Shown piece after piece: positions 18,139 through 25,637 of a stretch of 64,000 nucleotides of DNA. Source of the DNA: Chloroflexus islandicus. GTDB lineage: Bacteria; Chloroflexota; Chloroflexia; Chloroflexales; Chloroflexaceae. The position numbers and the translations under genes were made by a program. Numbering within the stretch: position 1 is the first letter of the stretch; each line of letters starts with the position of its first letter. Below the pieces are notes generated by a model that saw only the letters and a list, made by a program, of their open reading frames with translations, had not been told where the DNA came from and did not search any database. The stretch is taken from assembly GCF_001650695.1 (NCBI RefSeq), contig NZ_LWQS01000032.1:48127-112126 (forward strand), given 5' to 3'.

Positions 18139-19002
18139 TCACTTCAACGAACTGCCGAACCGGCGGCCAAATTCGACAATCAGGCCGGCGGCGCGCTGCA
18201 CATCGGGATCGCGCAAGGCGCGGAGCAGGCCAAACAGACCAACCGGCTTGGGAGATTGGCGCAGCGCCTCGCGGCTGGCGACGAAAGCGTCGCCGGCTTC
18301 GCCGACCAGTTGGACGGTATCGGGATGGAAAACGCCGGAGTCGAGCAGCGCATCGAACTCTTCGGAAGCGATAAACGGTTCGATCTTCTCGATCACGCGG
18401 ATAAAGTTGGGCGCCACTGCCACGAGGCGCGGGAAGTAGGGCAAGAAGGTGATCAGTGCATCGACCAGCTTATCGGGCGTAATTGCGCTGGCAGCCATCA
18501 CCGCGCGCAACTCTTCGACCGAACTACGGACATTCTCGGTCAACTCATCGCCGCGCGCCAACAGGTGATCGAGCGCGCTGACGAGGAAGGCGAGCAACTC
18601 GCTCTGGCCGAGCAACCGGTCAAGCGCCGCGAGGGTTTGCGGTTTGCTGAGGGTGACGAGCAAGCGTTGAAAGGCCGGCTGGCCGGTGAGCGTGGCGAGT
18701 TGCTCGACCGTATCGGTCAACTGCGGCAGCGTGCGCGCTAGCCGCACCAATTGGCCGGCCAATTCGCCGCTCTCCGCCGGCAGCGCCGCGCGCAGTTCTT
18801 GCACGCTGGCTGCTACATTATCAGCGATCACTTCACCGCGTTGCAACAGGCTGTCAACCGCGCCGGCGGAAAAAGCCAACAACTCGGCGTGGTCAAGCAA
18901 GCGGTGTAACGCGGCAGCCGTCTGCGGTTCGTTGAGCCGGTCGAGTAACGCGGCGGCGTTCAGCGGACGGTCGGCATACGTGGCGGCGCCATTGCTGCTC
19001 AT
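18139..19002 (-). CDS. DUF1641 family protein beside the hydrogenase genes
   Basis: 287 aa, helical, with two to three internal repeats of the type LDRLLGQSELLAFLVSALDH followed by DELTENVRSSVEELR. The C-terminal LLRALRDPDVQRAAGLIVEF is the DUF1641 hallmark. Members of this family sit near hydrogenase and formate dehydrogenase genes; the biochemical role is unknown. ATG 19002 chosen over ATG 19014 because GAGGAG lies 4 nt before it. It is the first gene downstream of the minus-strand promoter at 19127-19156 and so may lead the hydrogenase transcript. Confidence 0.8.
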   Translation of the reverse strand: MSSNGAATYADRPLNAAALLDRLNEPQTAAALHRLLDHAELLAFSAGAVDSLLQRGEVIADNVAASVQELRAALPAESGELAGQLVRLARTLPQLTDTVEQLATLTGQPAFQRLLVTLSKPQTLAALDRLLGQSELLAFLVSALDHLLARGDELTENVRSSVEELRAVMAASAITPDKLVDALITFLPYFPRLVAVAPNFIRVIEKIEPFIASEEFDALLDSGVFHPDTVQLVGEAGDAFVASREALRQSPKPVGLFGLLRALRDPDVQRAAGLIVEFGRRFGSSLK

Positions 19003-19126
19003 TGCGCTCCTCATACAAGGGTGACAGTAGCGAAACCAAATTCACAAACACATTGTGGCAAGCAGAGAAACCCGAAGTGTGGCGGCTTGGCCGATGGTGA
19101 TGCGTAAAACGTGATTGTTGGTACGA

Positions 19127-19156
19127 ATTATAGCGGTCGCGAATCATTAACGTCAA
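19127..19156 (-). promoter_or_regulatory. Sigma-70-type promoter for DUF1641/hydrogenase genes
   Basis: Minus strand TTGACG, 18 nt, TATAAT: near-consensus in both boxes. The start would be near 19120, leaving about 118 nt of leader before the DUF1641 ATG. Confidence 0.65.
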
Positions 19157-19166
19157 GTGATAACTT

Positions 19167-19183
19167 CATAACCTTTGGTTATG
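19167..19183. promoter_or_regulatory. Palindromic operator candidate CATAACCTTTGGTTATG
   Basis: Perfect 7-3-7 inverted repeat (CATAACC TTT GGTTATG) centred about 55 bp upstream of the predicted minus-strand start and 10 bp upstream of its -35 box. This is where class I activators bind. It also lies about 170 bp before hypF. The binding protein is unknown. Confidence 0.5.
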
Positions 19184-19210
19184 ATAGCGGTGCAAGTGTT
19201 CGGAATTATC

Positions 19211-19239
19211 TTGTGCAAAATGGGGATGCGTGCTACAGT
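19211..19239 (+). promoter_or_regulatory. Weak promoter candidate for hypF
   Basis: TTGTGC, 17 nt, TACAGT on the plus strand about 100 bp before hypF. Both boxes are partial matches, so this is tentative. Confidence 0.25.
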
Positions 19240-19344
19240 GATAGCGCAAGTGACGTTGCATCAAAATGTTGGGATCGGAGCGATAGCCGGTAGGGCGGGT
19301 AGACGGCTGGCAGTTGTGCCCTTGTGTTTTGACTAAACATAACA

Positions 19345-21699
19345 ATGATGGAGCAAATGATAACCAACCCCCAGCAGCGGCGCTGGCGGGTGAATGTACG
19401 CGGGATTGTGCAGGGGGTCGGCTTCCGGCCCTTTGTGTTTGGCTTGGCGGAACGTTGGGGGCTGGCCGGGTTTGTGCGTAATGATAGCGCCGGGGTGACG
19501 ATTGAGATCGAGGGTGAGGAGCGCGCGCTGCACGAGTTTGTGACGGCATTGCAACGCGAAGCGCCGCCGTTGGCCCGCATCGAGCAGGTGAGTATCGAGC
19601 CGTTGGCGTTAGCAGGCGAGCGCGCGTTTGTAATTGCAGCTAGCCAAGCGCAGGCCCAGCGCCGCACCCTGATCGCACCCGATACCGCCACCTGCGCCGA
19701 TTGCCTGCGTGAGATCACTGATCCCGCCGACCGGCGCTACCGTTACGCCTTCACCAACTGCACCAACTGCGGCCCCCGCTTTACGATTGTGCTCGATGTG
19801 CCCTACGACCGCGCCAATACCACGATGCGCAGCTTTCCGCTCTGCGAACAGTGCCGGGCCGAGTACGACGATCCGCGCGATCGCCGGTTTCATGCCCAGC
19901 CAACCGCGTGCCCGGCGTGTGGGCCGCAGGTGCGGTTTGCGCGGGGAGTAGGGAGTGGGGAGATAGGGAGTGAGACGAGTGATCGTCTTGATCCGTTGGT
20001 AGCAGCGGCGACGGCTTTGGCCCAAGGTCAAATCGTAGCGATCAAGGGGTTGGGTGGCTACCATCTGGCGTGCGCCGCCGATGACGAAGCGGCGGTGAGC
20101 CGGTTGCGCCAGCGCAAGCAGCGCGAGGCGCGGCCATTGGCGTTGATGGCCCGTAATGAGGCAGCGGCTGCGCAATTGTGTATCATCGATCCGGCAGCGC
20201 ATGCGTTGCTGACCAGTCCGGCCCGTCCGATCGTGCTGATGCCGCGCCGGCCTGCCGCGCCGGTGGCGCCATCGGTTGCGCCGGGGATGCAGACGCTGGG
20301 AGTGATGTTGCCGTACACGCCGTTGCACCATCTGCTGCTGGCCGAGTATGCGGCGGCGGTTGGGCCAGCGCGGGTGGCGGCCATCGTACTGACCAGCGGT
20401 AATCTGAGCGATGAACCAATTGCGTACGAGGATGATGACGCGGCCCAGCGCTTGGAGCCGATTGCCGATGCTTTCGTAACCCACAACCGGCCGATTCACA
20501 TGCGCTGTGACGATAGCGTGGCGCGGGTGGCCGCCGGCGGGCCGCTGCTCATTCGCCGCTCGCGCGGGTATGCACCGGCGCCGATCACGCTCGCGCGCGA
20601 ACTGCCCGGCCCGATCCTCGCCTGTGGCGGTCATCTCAAGAACACCTTCGCGCTCGCCCGCGGGCGCGAGGTCTTTCTGAGCCATCACATCGGCGATCTT
20701 GAGAATCTGCCCACCCTGCGCTCATTCCACGAGGGGATTGCCCATTTTGAGCGGTTGTTTGACATCACGCCGGAGGTAGTGGCGTACGATCTCCACCCCG
20801 GCTATCTCGCCACCCAAGCAGCGCTGGCGATGCCGATCGAGCGCAAAATCGGCGTGCAGCACCACCATGCCCATATCGCGGCGGTGCTGGCCGAATACGG
20901 CCACACCGGGCCGGTGATCGGGATTGCCGCCGATGGTAGCGGCTATGGGCCGGACGGCACGGTGTGGGGTGGTGAGGTGCTGGTAGCGACCTGCGCTGCC
21001 TACGAACGGGTGGGCCATCTGGGGTGGCTGGTCTTGCCCGGCGGTGAACAGGCGGTGCGCCAGCCGTGGCGGGTGGCGGCAGCGGCGCTGGCCCAGCTCT
21101 ACGGCCCCGATTTCTGGCGGCTGGCGCTGCCGTTTACCCACCAGCTCGATCAGGCGGCTTGGCAGGTGCTGGCCCGTATGATCGAACGGAACCTCAATAG
21201 TCCGCGCACCTCAAGCCTTGGCCGGCTGTTCGATGCCGCCGCTGCGCTGGCCGGGATGGGCCAGATTGCCCGCTACGAAGGCGAATTGGCCATTCTCTTC
21301 GAGCAGATCGCCGATCCGTGGCAACCACCCTACCCGATGCCGCTGCGCGAGCCGGCCATTGCCGGCGGGCCGTTCACGCTCGACGGGTTGGCGTTGCTGG
21401 CGGCGCTGGTCGCTGATCTGCGGGCCGGGATTGCACCGGCAGCGATTGCAGGCCGGGTGCATCACGGCGTGGCGCAGGCGCTCGTGGCGGCGTGCCGGCG
21501 GGTGCGCGACGAGCGCGGTCTTACGACCGTCGCTCTCAGCGGCGGCGTGTTTCAAAATGTCTTGCTGCTCGAGACGCTGGCCAGTGCGTTGCAAGCCGAT
21601 GGCTTCACGGTGCTGATCCCGCGCCTTGCCCCGCCGAACGATGGCGGGTTGGCGTTGGGGCAGGTGGCGGTGGCTGGGGCGATTTGTAGTATGGAATAG
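19345..21699 (+). CDS. hypF: Carbamoyltransferase HypF
   Basis: 784 aa. It uses carbamoyl phosphate and ATP to load HypE with the carbamoyl group for the CN ligands. Domains in order: acylphosphatase (VRGIVQGVGFRPFVFGLA), two zinc-finger units (CADC...CTNCGPR and CEQC...CPACGP), YrdC-like nucleotide domain, and C-terminal Kae1-like domain with VQHHHAHIAAVLAEYG and AADGSGYGPDG. Several possible starts (19345, 19348, 19357) lack a good ribosome site. An in-frame low-complexity stretch (about 19945-19980) lies between the zinc fingers and the YrdC domain. Divergent from the rest of the hydrogenase set. Confidence 0.96.
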   Translation: MMEQMITNPQQRRWRVNVRGIVQGVGFRPFVFGLAERWGLAGFVRNDSAGVTIEIEGEERALHEFVTALQREAPPLARIEQVSIEPLALAGERAFVIAASQAQAQRRTLIAPDTATCADCLREITDPADRRYRYAFTNCTNCGPRFTIVLDVPYDRANTTMRSFPLCEQCRAEYDDPRDRRFHAQPTACPACGPQVRFARGVGSGEIGSETSDRLDPLVAAATALAQGQIVAIKGLGGYHLACAADDEAAVSRLRQRKQREARPLALMARNEAAAAQLCIIDPAAHALLTSPARPIVLMPRRPAAPVAPSVAPGMQTLGVMLPYTPLHHLLLAEYAAAVGPARVAAIVLTSGNLSDEPIAYEDDDAAQRLEPIADAFVTHNRPIHMRCDDSVARVAAGGPLLIRRSRGYAPAPITLARELPGPILACGGHLKNTFALARGREVFLSHHIGDLENLPTLRSFHEGIAHFERLFDITPEVVAYDLHPGYLATQAALAMPIERKIGVQHHHAHIAAVLAEYGHTGPVIGIAADGSGYGPDGTVWGGEVLVATCAAYERVGHLGWLVLPGGEQAVRQPWRVAAAALAQLYGPDFWRLALPFTHQLDQAAWQVLARMIERNLNSPRTSSLGRLFDAAAALAGMGQIARYEGELAILFEQIADPWQPPYPMPLREPAIAGGPFTLDGLALLAALVADLRAGIAPAAIAGRVHHGVAQALVAACRRVRDERGLTTVALSGGVFQNVLLLETLASALQADGFTVLIPRLAPPNDGGLALGQVAVAGAICSME

Positions 21700-21832
21700 C
21701 CACAAAAAGACACAAACAACACAAATGGGGTGAGGATTAAGCATTTGAGTTGCCTTCTTTCCTCTGCGACTCTGCGGTCAACCACACCGCCGTGCGCTAC
21801 AATACTGGCATCTCGCTGAAAGGAGCACGCCG

Positions 21833-22162
21833 ATGCCTGTGACCCTCGCTGAAGTGCAGCAACTAGCCGAACAGCTCACTCCCGCCGAACAGGCCCAGCT
21901 CATTGCGCATCTGGCCCGGCGGTTAGCTGAGACGACGCTCATTGAGTTTCCACCCATTCCCGGTTATTCAACGGAAGACGTGCGATCATTGGCTCGCGAG
22001 GCGCTAGCCGTGAAATTGTACGCGCAAGGGTCAGTGAGCGCCGGTTGGGCAGCTCAAACGCTTGGTATCTCGCGCCGGGCATTCCTCGATCTCTTAGGTG
22101 CGTATCGTGTACCTGAATTTGACGATCAGATTGACGTAGCCGCCGAGGCCCGGCATGAATGA
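21833..22162 (+). CDS. UPF0175 family protein, putative antitoxin
   Basis: 109 aa. The N-terminal half is helical (VQQLAEQLTPAEQAQLIAHL) and the C-terminal half holds the UPF0175 helix-turn-helix core (VKLYAQGSVSAGWAAQTLG, ISRRAFLDLLGAYRV). AAAGGAG lies 7 nt before the ATG. The last 8 bp overlap the PIN-domain gene, the usual arrangement of an antitoxin-toxin pair. A TACAAT box at 21798-21803 may drive it. Confidence 0.75.
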   Translation: MPVTLAEVQQLAEQLTPAEQAQLIAHLARRLAETTLIEFPPIPGYSTEDVRSLAREALAVKLYAQGSVSAGWAAQTLGISRRAFLDLLGAYRVPEFDDQIDVAAEARHE

Positions 22163-22652
22163 TGCGCCGGTCGTTTGCAATACCAGCCCGTTGATTAAGC
22201 TGGCCGGTGTAGGTTTGTTGCATTTGTTGCCGCAACTCTACGGTACCATTTTGGTACCTGAACAGGTGCTTCACGAGTATACAGCCGGTATTGAGCCGGA
22301 TAGTCCAGATCTTCAGGCTTTCCCATGGCTTGTAACCAAACACGTCGCGATTACCCCGTCGTTGCAAACATTGGCAGGTTTGGGATTAGGCGAAGCTGCT
22401 GCGATAAGTTTGGCACTTGCCCAGCGTGCGCGTCTGATTCTGCTTGACGATAAACGTGCCCGGCGGATCGCCGTTCAGCAGGGATTGGTCGTTGTTGGAA
22501 CACTTGGCGTACTGGTGCGCGCTCGTTGGCAAGGTCAGCTTGCTGCGGTACGCCCGGTGTTAGATCTGATGATCGCGCAAGGCCGCTATATCAGTCCGGC
22601 CCTGCGCGCACAGGTCTTGCAGGCTGCCGGTGAGAGCGACGTCGATCAGTAA
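22155..22652 (+). CDS. DUF3368 PIN-domain protein, putative toxin
   Basis: 165 aa PIN-like fold. Motifs: VVCNTSPLIKLA (Asn where classic PIN domains have the first Asp), VPEQVLHEY, LGEAAAISLAL and LILLDDKRARRIA, giving the remaining acidic residues. PIN toxins are metal-dependent RNases; the N-for-D form occurs in DUF3368 and its activity is uncertain. Overlaps its putative antitoxin by 8 bp and is followed at once by the methylase gene, so all three may form one operon. Confidence 0.75.
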   Translation: MNDAPVVCNTSPLIKLAGVGLLHLLPQLYGTILVPEQVLHEYTAGIEPDSPDLQAFPWLVTKHVAITPSLQTLAGLGLGEAAAISLALAQRARLILLDDKRARRIAVQQGLVVVGTLGVLVRARWQGQLAAVRPVLDLMIAQGRYISPALRAQVLQAAGESDVDQ

Positions 22653-22682
22653 TTGCTCGCGTACAGTACCGGTAACTATATC

Positions 22683-25340
22683 ATGCATCGCCCTTCATCC
22701 GACAAAAACATCATGCGCATCGCCATTACTCCCTCAGCGCAGATCACGCACCACCTGCAGGTTGAGCAGATTACCAAACGCTTCTACGCTGAATGCAAGC
22801 AGCACCACGACGCCTTGCAGGCCCTTGTGCGCGGCATTCCCGCCGAAAGCGACCGGCGCTGGTATGCCTCGGTGATGTTGAATCGCTTGCTGTTTATCGC
22901 TTTTCTGCAAGCGAAAGGCTGTTTGAACCAGAACCGCGATTATCTGCGCGAGCGGCTGGCGTGGAGTAAGGAGCATCTGGGGCCGGATCGCTACTATCGC
23001 GACGTGTTACGTCCGCTCTTGTTCGAGGGCTTTGCTCGCCCGCCGGCCCAGCGCACTCCGGAAGTTCACCAGCGGCTGGGTACGATCCCTTATCTCAATG
23101 GCAGCTTGTTTGCGCCGCATCCGCTGGAAGAGCAGTATGGCGCTGCGCTGGATATTCCCGACAGTGCGTTTGAGCGGTTGTTTGTGTTTTTCAGCAGTTG
23201 GCGGTGGCATCTGAGCGAGCGGCCCGGCACGAGCGACCGCGCGATCGACCCCGATGTGTTGGGGTATATCTTTGAGCAGTACATTAATCAAAAGCAGATG
23301 GGGGCCTACTATACCTGCGCTGACATCACCGGCTACATCTGCCGCGCGACCATCATCCCAGCGCTGTTCGACAAAGCTGGTCTCTCGCTCGCACCGCTCC
23401 GGTTGGCGCAGACGATCACAACCTACCTCTACCCGGCGCTGAAACAGGCCGAGCCGTTGCCAACCGAAACTGCCCGCGAGCAGGCGCAGCGGCGCGCGCA
23501 GGTGGCGGCGATTGAAGCCGCGGCGGCGGCGGGCCAGATCGCGACGATCAACGACGCGGTGACGGCGAATCTCGACCTTGAAGCGTTGCTGCTCGACCTC
23601 ATCCGGCTGCTCGATGCGCCCAAGGTGTACGCGCTCTACACCGCGTTAGCCGGCGATCCGGCACAGGGCCGGTTGCCGCTCAGCGTGCTCGACCCGACCG
23701 CCGGTTCCGGCGCGTTTCTGTTAGCGGCGCTGCGGGTGCTCAAGCCGATCTATGCCGCCGTGCTCGACCGGATGGACGAACTGGTTGAGGTGAAGCAGAC
23801 GGCGGGCTTGCCGTTGCGCACAGTGGTAGCGGAAGCGGATGGGCATGCGAACCGGGACTACTTCATCACCAAGAGCATCGTTGTGCGCAACCTCTACGGC
23901 GTTGATCTGATGGCTGAAGCGATTGAAATCTGCAAGTGGCGGCTGTTGCTCCGCATGGTGGCTGACCTTGACGATGCGAACCAGATCGAACCGTTGCCGG
24001 ATATCGATTGCAACCTGCGGGCCGGCAATGCGCTGGTGGGGTATGCGCAGCCGGAGGAGATTGGCTCGGCTGCGCCTGAGCTGCTGAACGAGCTACAGGC
24101 CGTGCAGCGCGAGGTGGCGGCGTATCGCGACGCGCAGCTTCGCTTTAACCTCGATCCGGCGGATGGGAGTGCCACGCGCCGGCGCCTGCGCGAACGGCTC
24201 GACCAACTCAATGCCCAGCTCGACCACAGCTTGGAACAGACGGGACTGCTTTGGCGGTTGCCTGCCGGCGGCTACAACACCCAACCGCTGCACTGGTTTA
24301 CCACGTTTTACGACATCCTCGCCGGCGGCGGGTTTGAGGCAATTGTGGGCAATCCGCCGTATGTCGCCTATAGCAAGGTGCGGCATGAGTATCGGGTGGC
24401 GGGGTACACCACCGAAGATGGTGGCAATCTCTATGCGTTAGTGATCGAACGCGCGTTGAGGTTGTTAGCGAAACGAGGCCGCTGTGGCATGATCGTGCCC
24501 ATCGCTGCTATTTCGACGGATGGCATGCGGTCGTTACAGCGCCTCTACCGCGCCTACACCCAATGGCACAGCAACTACGCGGTGCGGCCCGGCAAACTCT
24601 TTGCCGGGGTTGATATGAACCTGACGATAACCCTGCTCACGTCTCCTGAAACCGAACCAACCGTCTACACCACGTCCTACTACCGCTGGTTGAGCGGCGC
24701 GCATAGCGACCGGCCCTTCTTGTTTGAAAAGCTGGCGTATTGCCGGTGGGACGGCATCGCGGGCCATGCAAATCCGTTGCCAAAGATAGGCTCGCAGATC
24801 GAGGTAGATATTCTGACCAAAATGCATGCGCACCAGCGCAAACTGAAAGATTTCGTGGTGGAAGATGGCGTAACAGTCTATTATCATTCCGGCGGGAGAT
24901 ACTGGCGCAAAGCGTTGTTGGAAAAACTATCGTCCCACTACAAACCGATTGTGATACCCGCGCACCTTCGTCCGGTAGTGGTGGCGTTATTGAACAGCCA
25001 ACTCTTTTATTGGTATTGGATTATCAATTCAAATTGTATGGATGTGGTCGCGCGCGAAGTGTGGGAACTGCCGGTATTTGATTTGCATCAAATTGACATA
25101 AGTATATATCGAGAACTCGAACACGCCTTACTGGCAGCGTACGCCGCACACCGCACCACCCGGCTGCGGCGCGGGACGATCATTCAGACGAGCGAGATCA
25201 ATGTGGATGTAGCGCAGGCGAAGCCGATCCTCGACCGGATTGACCGCGCACTGGCGACGCATTACGGCTTCACCGATGCAGAGCTGGACTTTATCATCCA
25301 TTACGACATCAAATACCGTATGGGTGGTGATAACCAGTAA
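22683..25340 (+). CDS. Eco57I/type IIG-like adenine DNA methyltransferase
   Basis: 885 aa from ATG 22683 (TTG 22653 and ATG 22713 are alternatives; none has a good ribosome site). Gamma-class N6-adenine methylase: SAM motif DPTAGSGAFLLAAL near 340-355 and catalytic GNPPYVAYSKVRHEYR near 560-575. The N-terminal 230 residues are helical (FYAECKQHHDALQALV, RRWYASVMLNRLLFIAFLQ), with no PD-ExK nuclease motif that I can see. The C-terminal third should hold target recognition. It may be an orphan methylase, or the nuclease part may be unrecognised. Follows the toxin-antitoxin pair, suggesting a small defence module. Confidence 0.85.
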   Translation: MHRPSSDKNIMRIAITPSAQITHHLQVEQITKRFYAECKQHHDALQALVRGIPAESDRRWYASVMLNRLLFIAFLQAKGCLNQNRDYLRERLAWSKEHLGPDRYYRDVLRPLLFEGFARPPAQRTPEVHQRLGTIPYLNGSLFAPHPLEEQYGAALDIPDSAFERLFVFFSSWRWHLSERPGTSDRAIDPDVLGYIFEQYINQKQMGAYYTCADITGYICRATIIPALFDKAGLSLAPLRLAQTITTYLYPALKQAEPLPTETAREQAQRRAQVAAIEAAAAAGQIATINDAVTANLDLEALLLDLIRLLDAPKVYALYTALAGDPAQGRLPLSVLDPTAGSGAFLLAALRVLKPIYAAVLDRMDELVEVKQTAGLPLRTVVAEADGHANRDYFITKSIVVRNLYGVDLMAEAIEICKWRLLLRMVADLDDANQIEPLPDIDCNLRAGNALVGYAQPEEIGSAAPELLNELQAVQREVAAYRDAQLRFNLDPADGSATRRRLRERLDQLNAQLDHSLEQTGLLWRLPAGGYNTQPLHWFTTFYDILAGGGFEAIVGNPPYVAYSKVRHEYRVAGYTTEDGGNLYALVIERALRLLAKRGRCGMIVPIAAISTDGMRSLQRLYRAYTQWHSNYAVRPGKLFAGVDMNLTITLLTSPETEPTVYTTSYYRWLSGAHSDRPFLFEKLAYCRWDGIAGHANPLPKIGSQIEVDILTKMHAHQRKLKDFVVEDGVTVYYHSGGRYWRKALLEKLSSHYKPIVIPAHLRPVVVALLNSQLFYWYWIINSNCMDVVAREVWELPVFDLHQIDISIYRELEHALLAAYAAHRTTRLRRGTIIQTSEINVDVAQAKPILDRIDRALATHYGFTDAELDFIIHYDIKYRMGGDNQ

Positions 25341-25364
25341 CGCCGCACGGCGGTGCGGCGTTAC
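25337..25364 (+). terminator. Hairpin terminator candidate including the methylase stop codon
   Basis: Perfect 12-4-12 inverted repeat GTAACGCCGCAC-GGCG-complement. The methylase TAA lies inside the left arm. The downstream run (agtttattc) is only moderately T-rich. Related GCCGCAC/GTGCGGC hairpins are at 56580-56599 and 59320-59430. Confidence 0.5.
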
Positions 25365-25637
25365 AGTTTATTCATCGTGATAGTGACAAAACTGTCATCG
25401 TATTTCTTGCTTGACCCAACATTGCCTTAACACCGATTTCACGTTTTGCGTCTATTATTAGAGACATCTGATTGTTCAACCATTGCGACGTGGTGTACCT
25501 CGCTCGTATCCTCGCCTGCCCGCCGCATGGCCGTGTCGCCGTTGAAGTGTCGCCTTCCGATAACGTAGTTCCGCCGGCAACTACGCGCCGGTGCGTTTGC
25601 CTGCGGAACAGCGCGCTGAAGCAACGAGGTGGAGGGT
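25365..25637. other. Gap before the secreted nuclease gene
   Basis: About 270 bp without a supported gene. It holds TGACA-AAAC-TGTCA (25384-25397) and a TATTAT box at 25453-25458 without a good -35, so the leader could be about 170 nt. No known riboswitch was recognised. Confidence 0.4.

Noticed and set aside
19609..20688. 359-codon minus-strand frame opposite hypF
   Set aside because: Antisense shadow caused by high GC; hypF motifs are intact across the region.
25425..25460. Possible ECF-type promoter (AAC, 17 nt, CGTC) before the secreted nuclease
   Set aside because: Short motifs expected by chance; no anti-sigma or sigma gene nearby.
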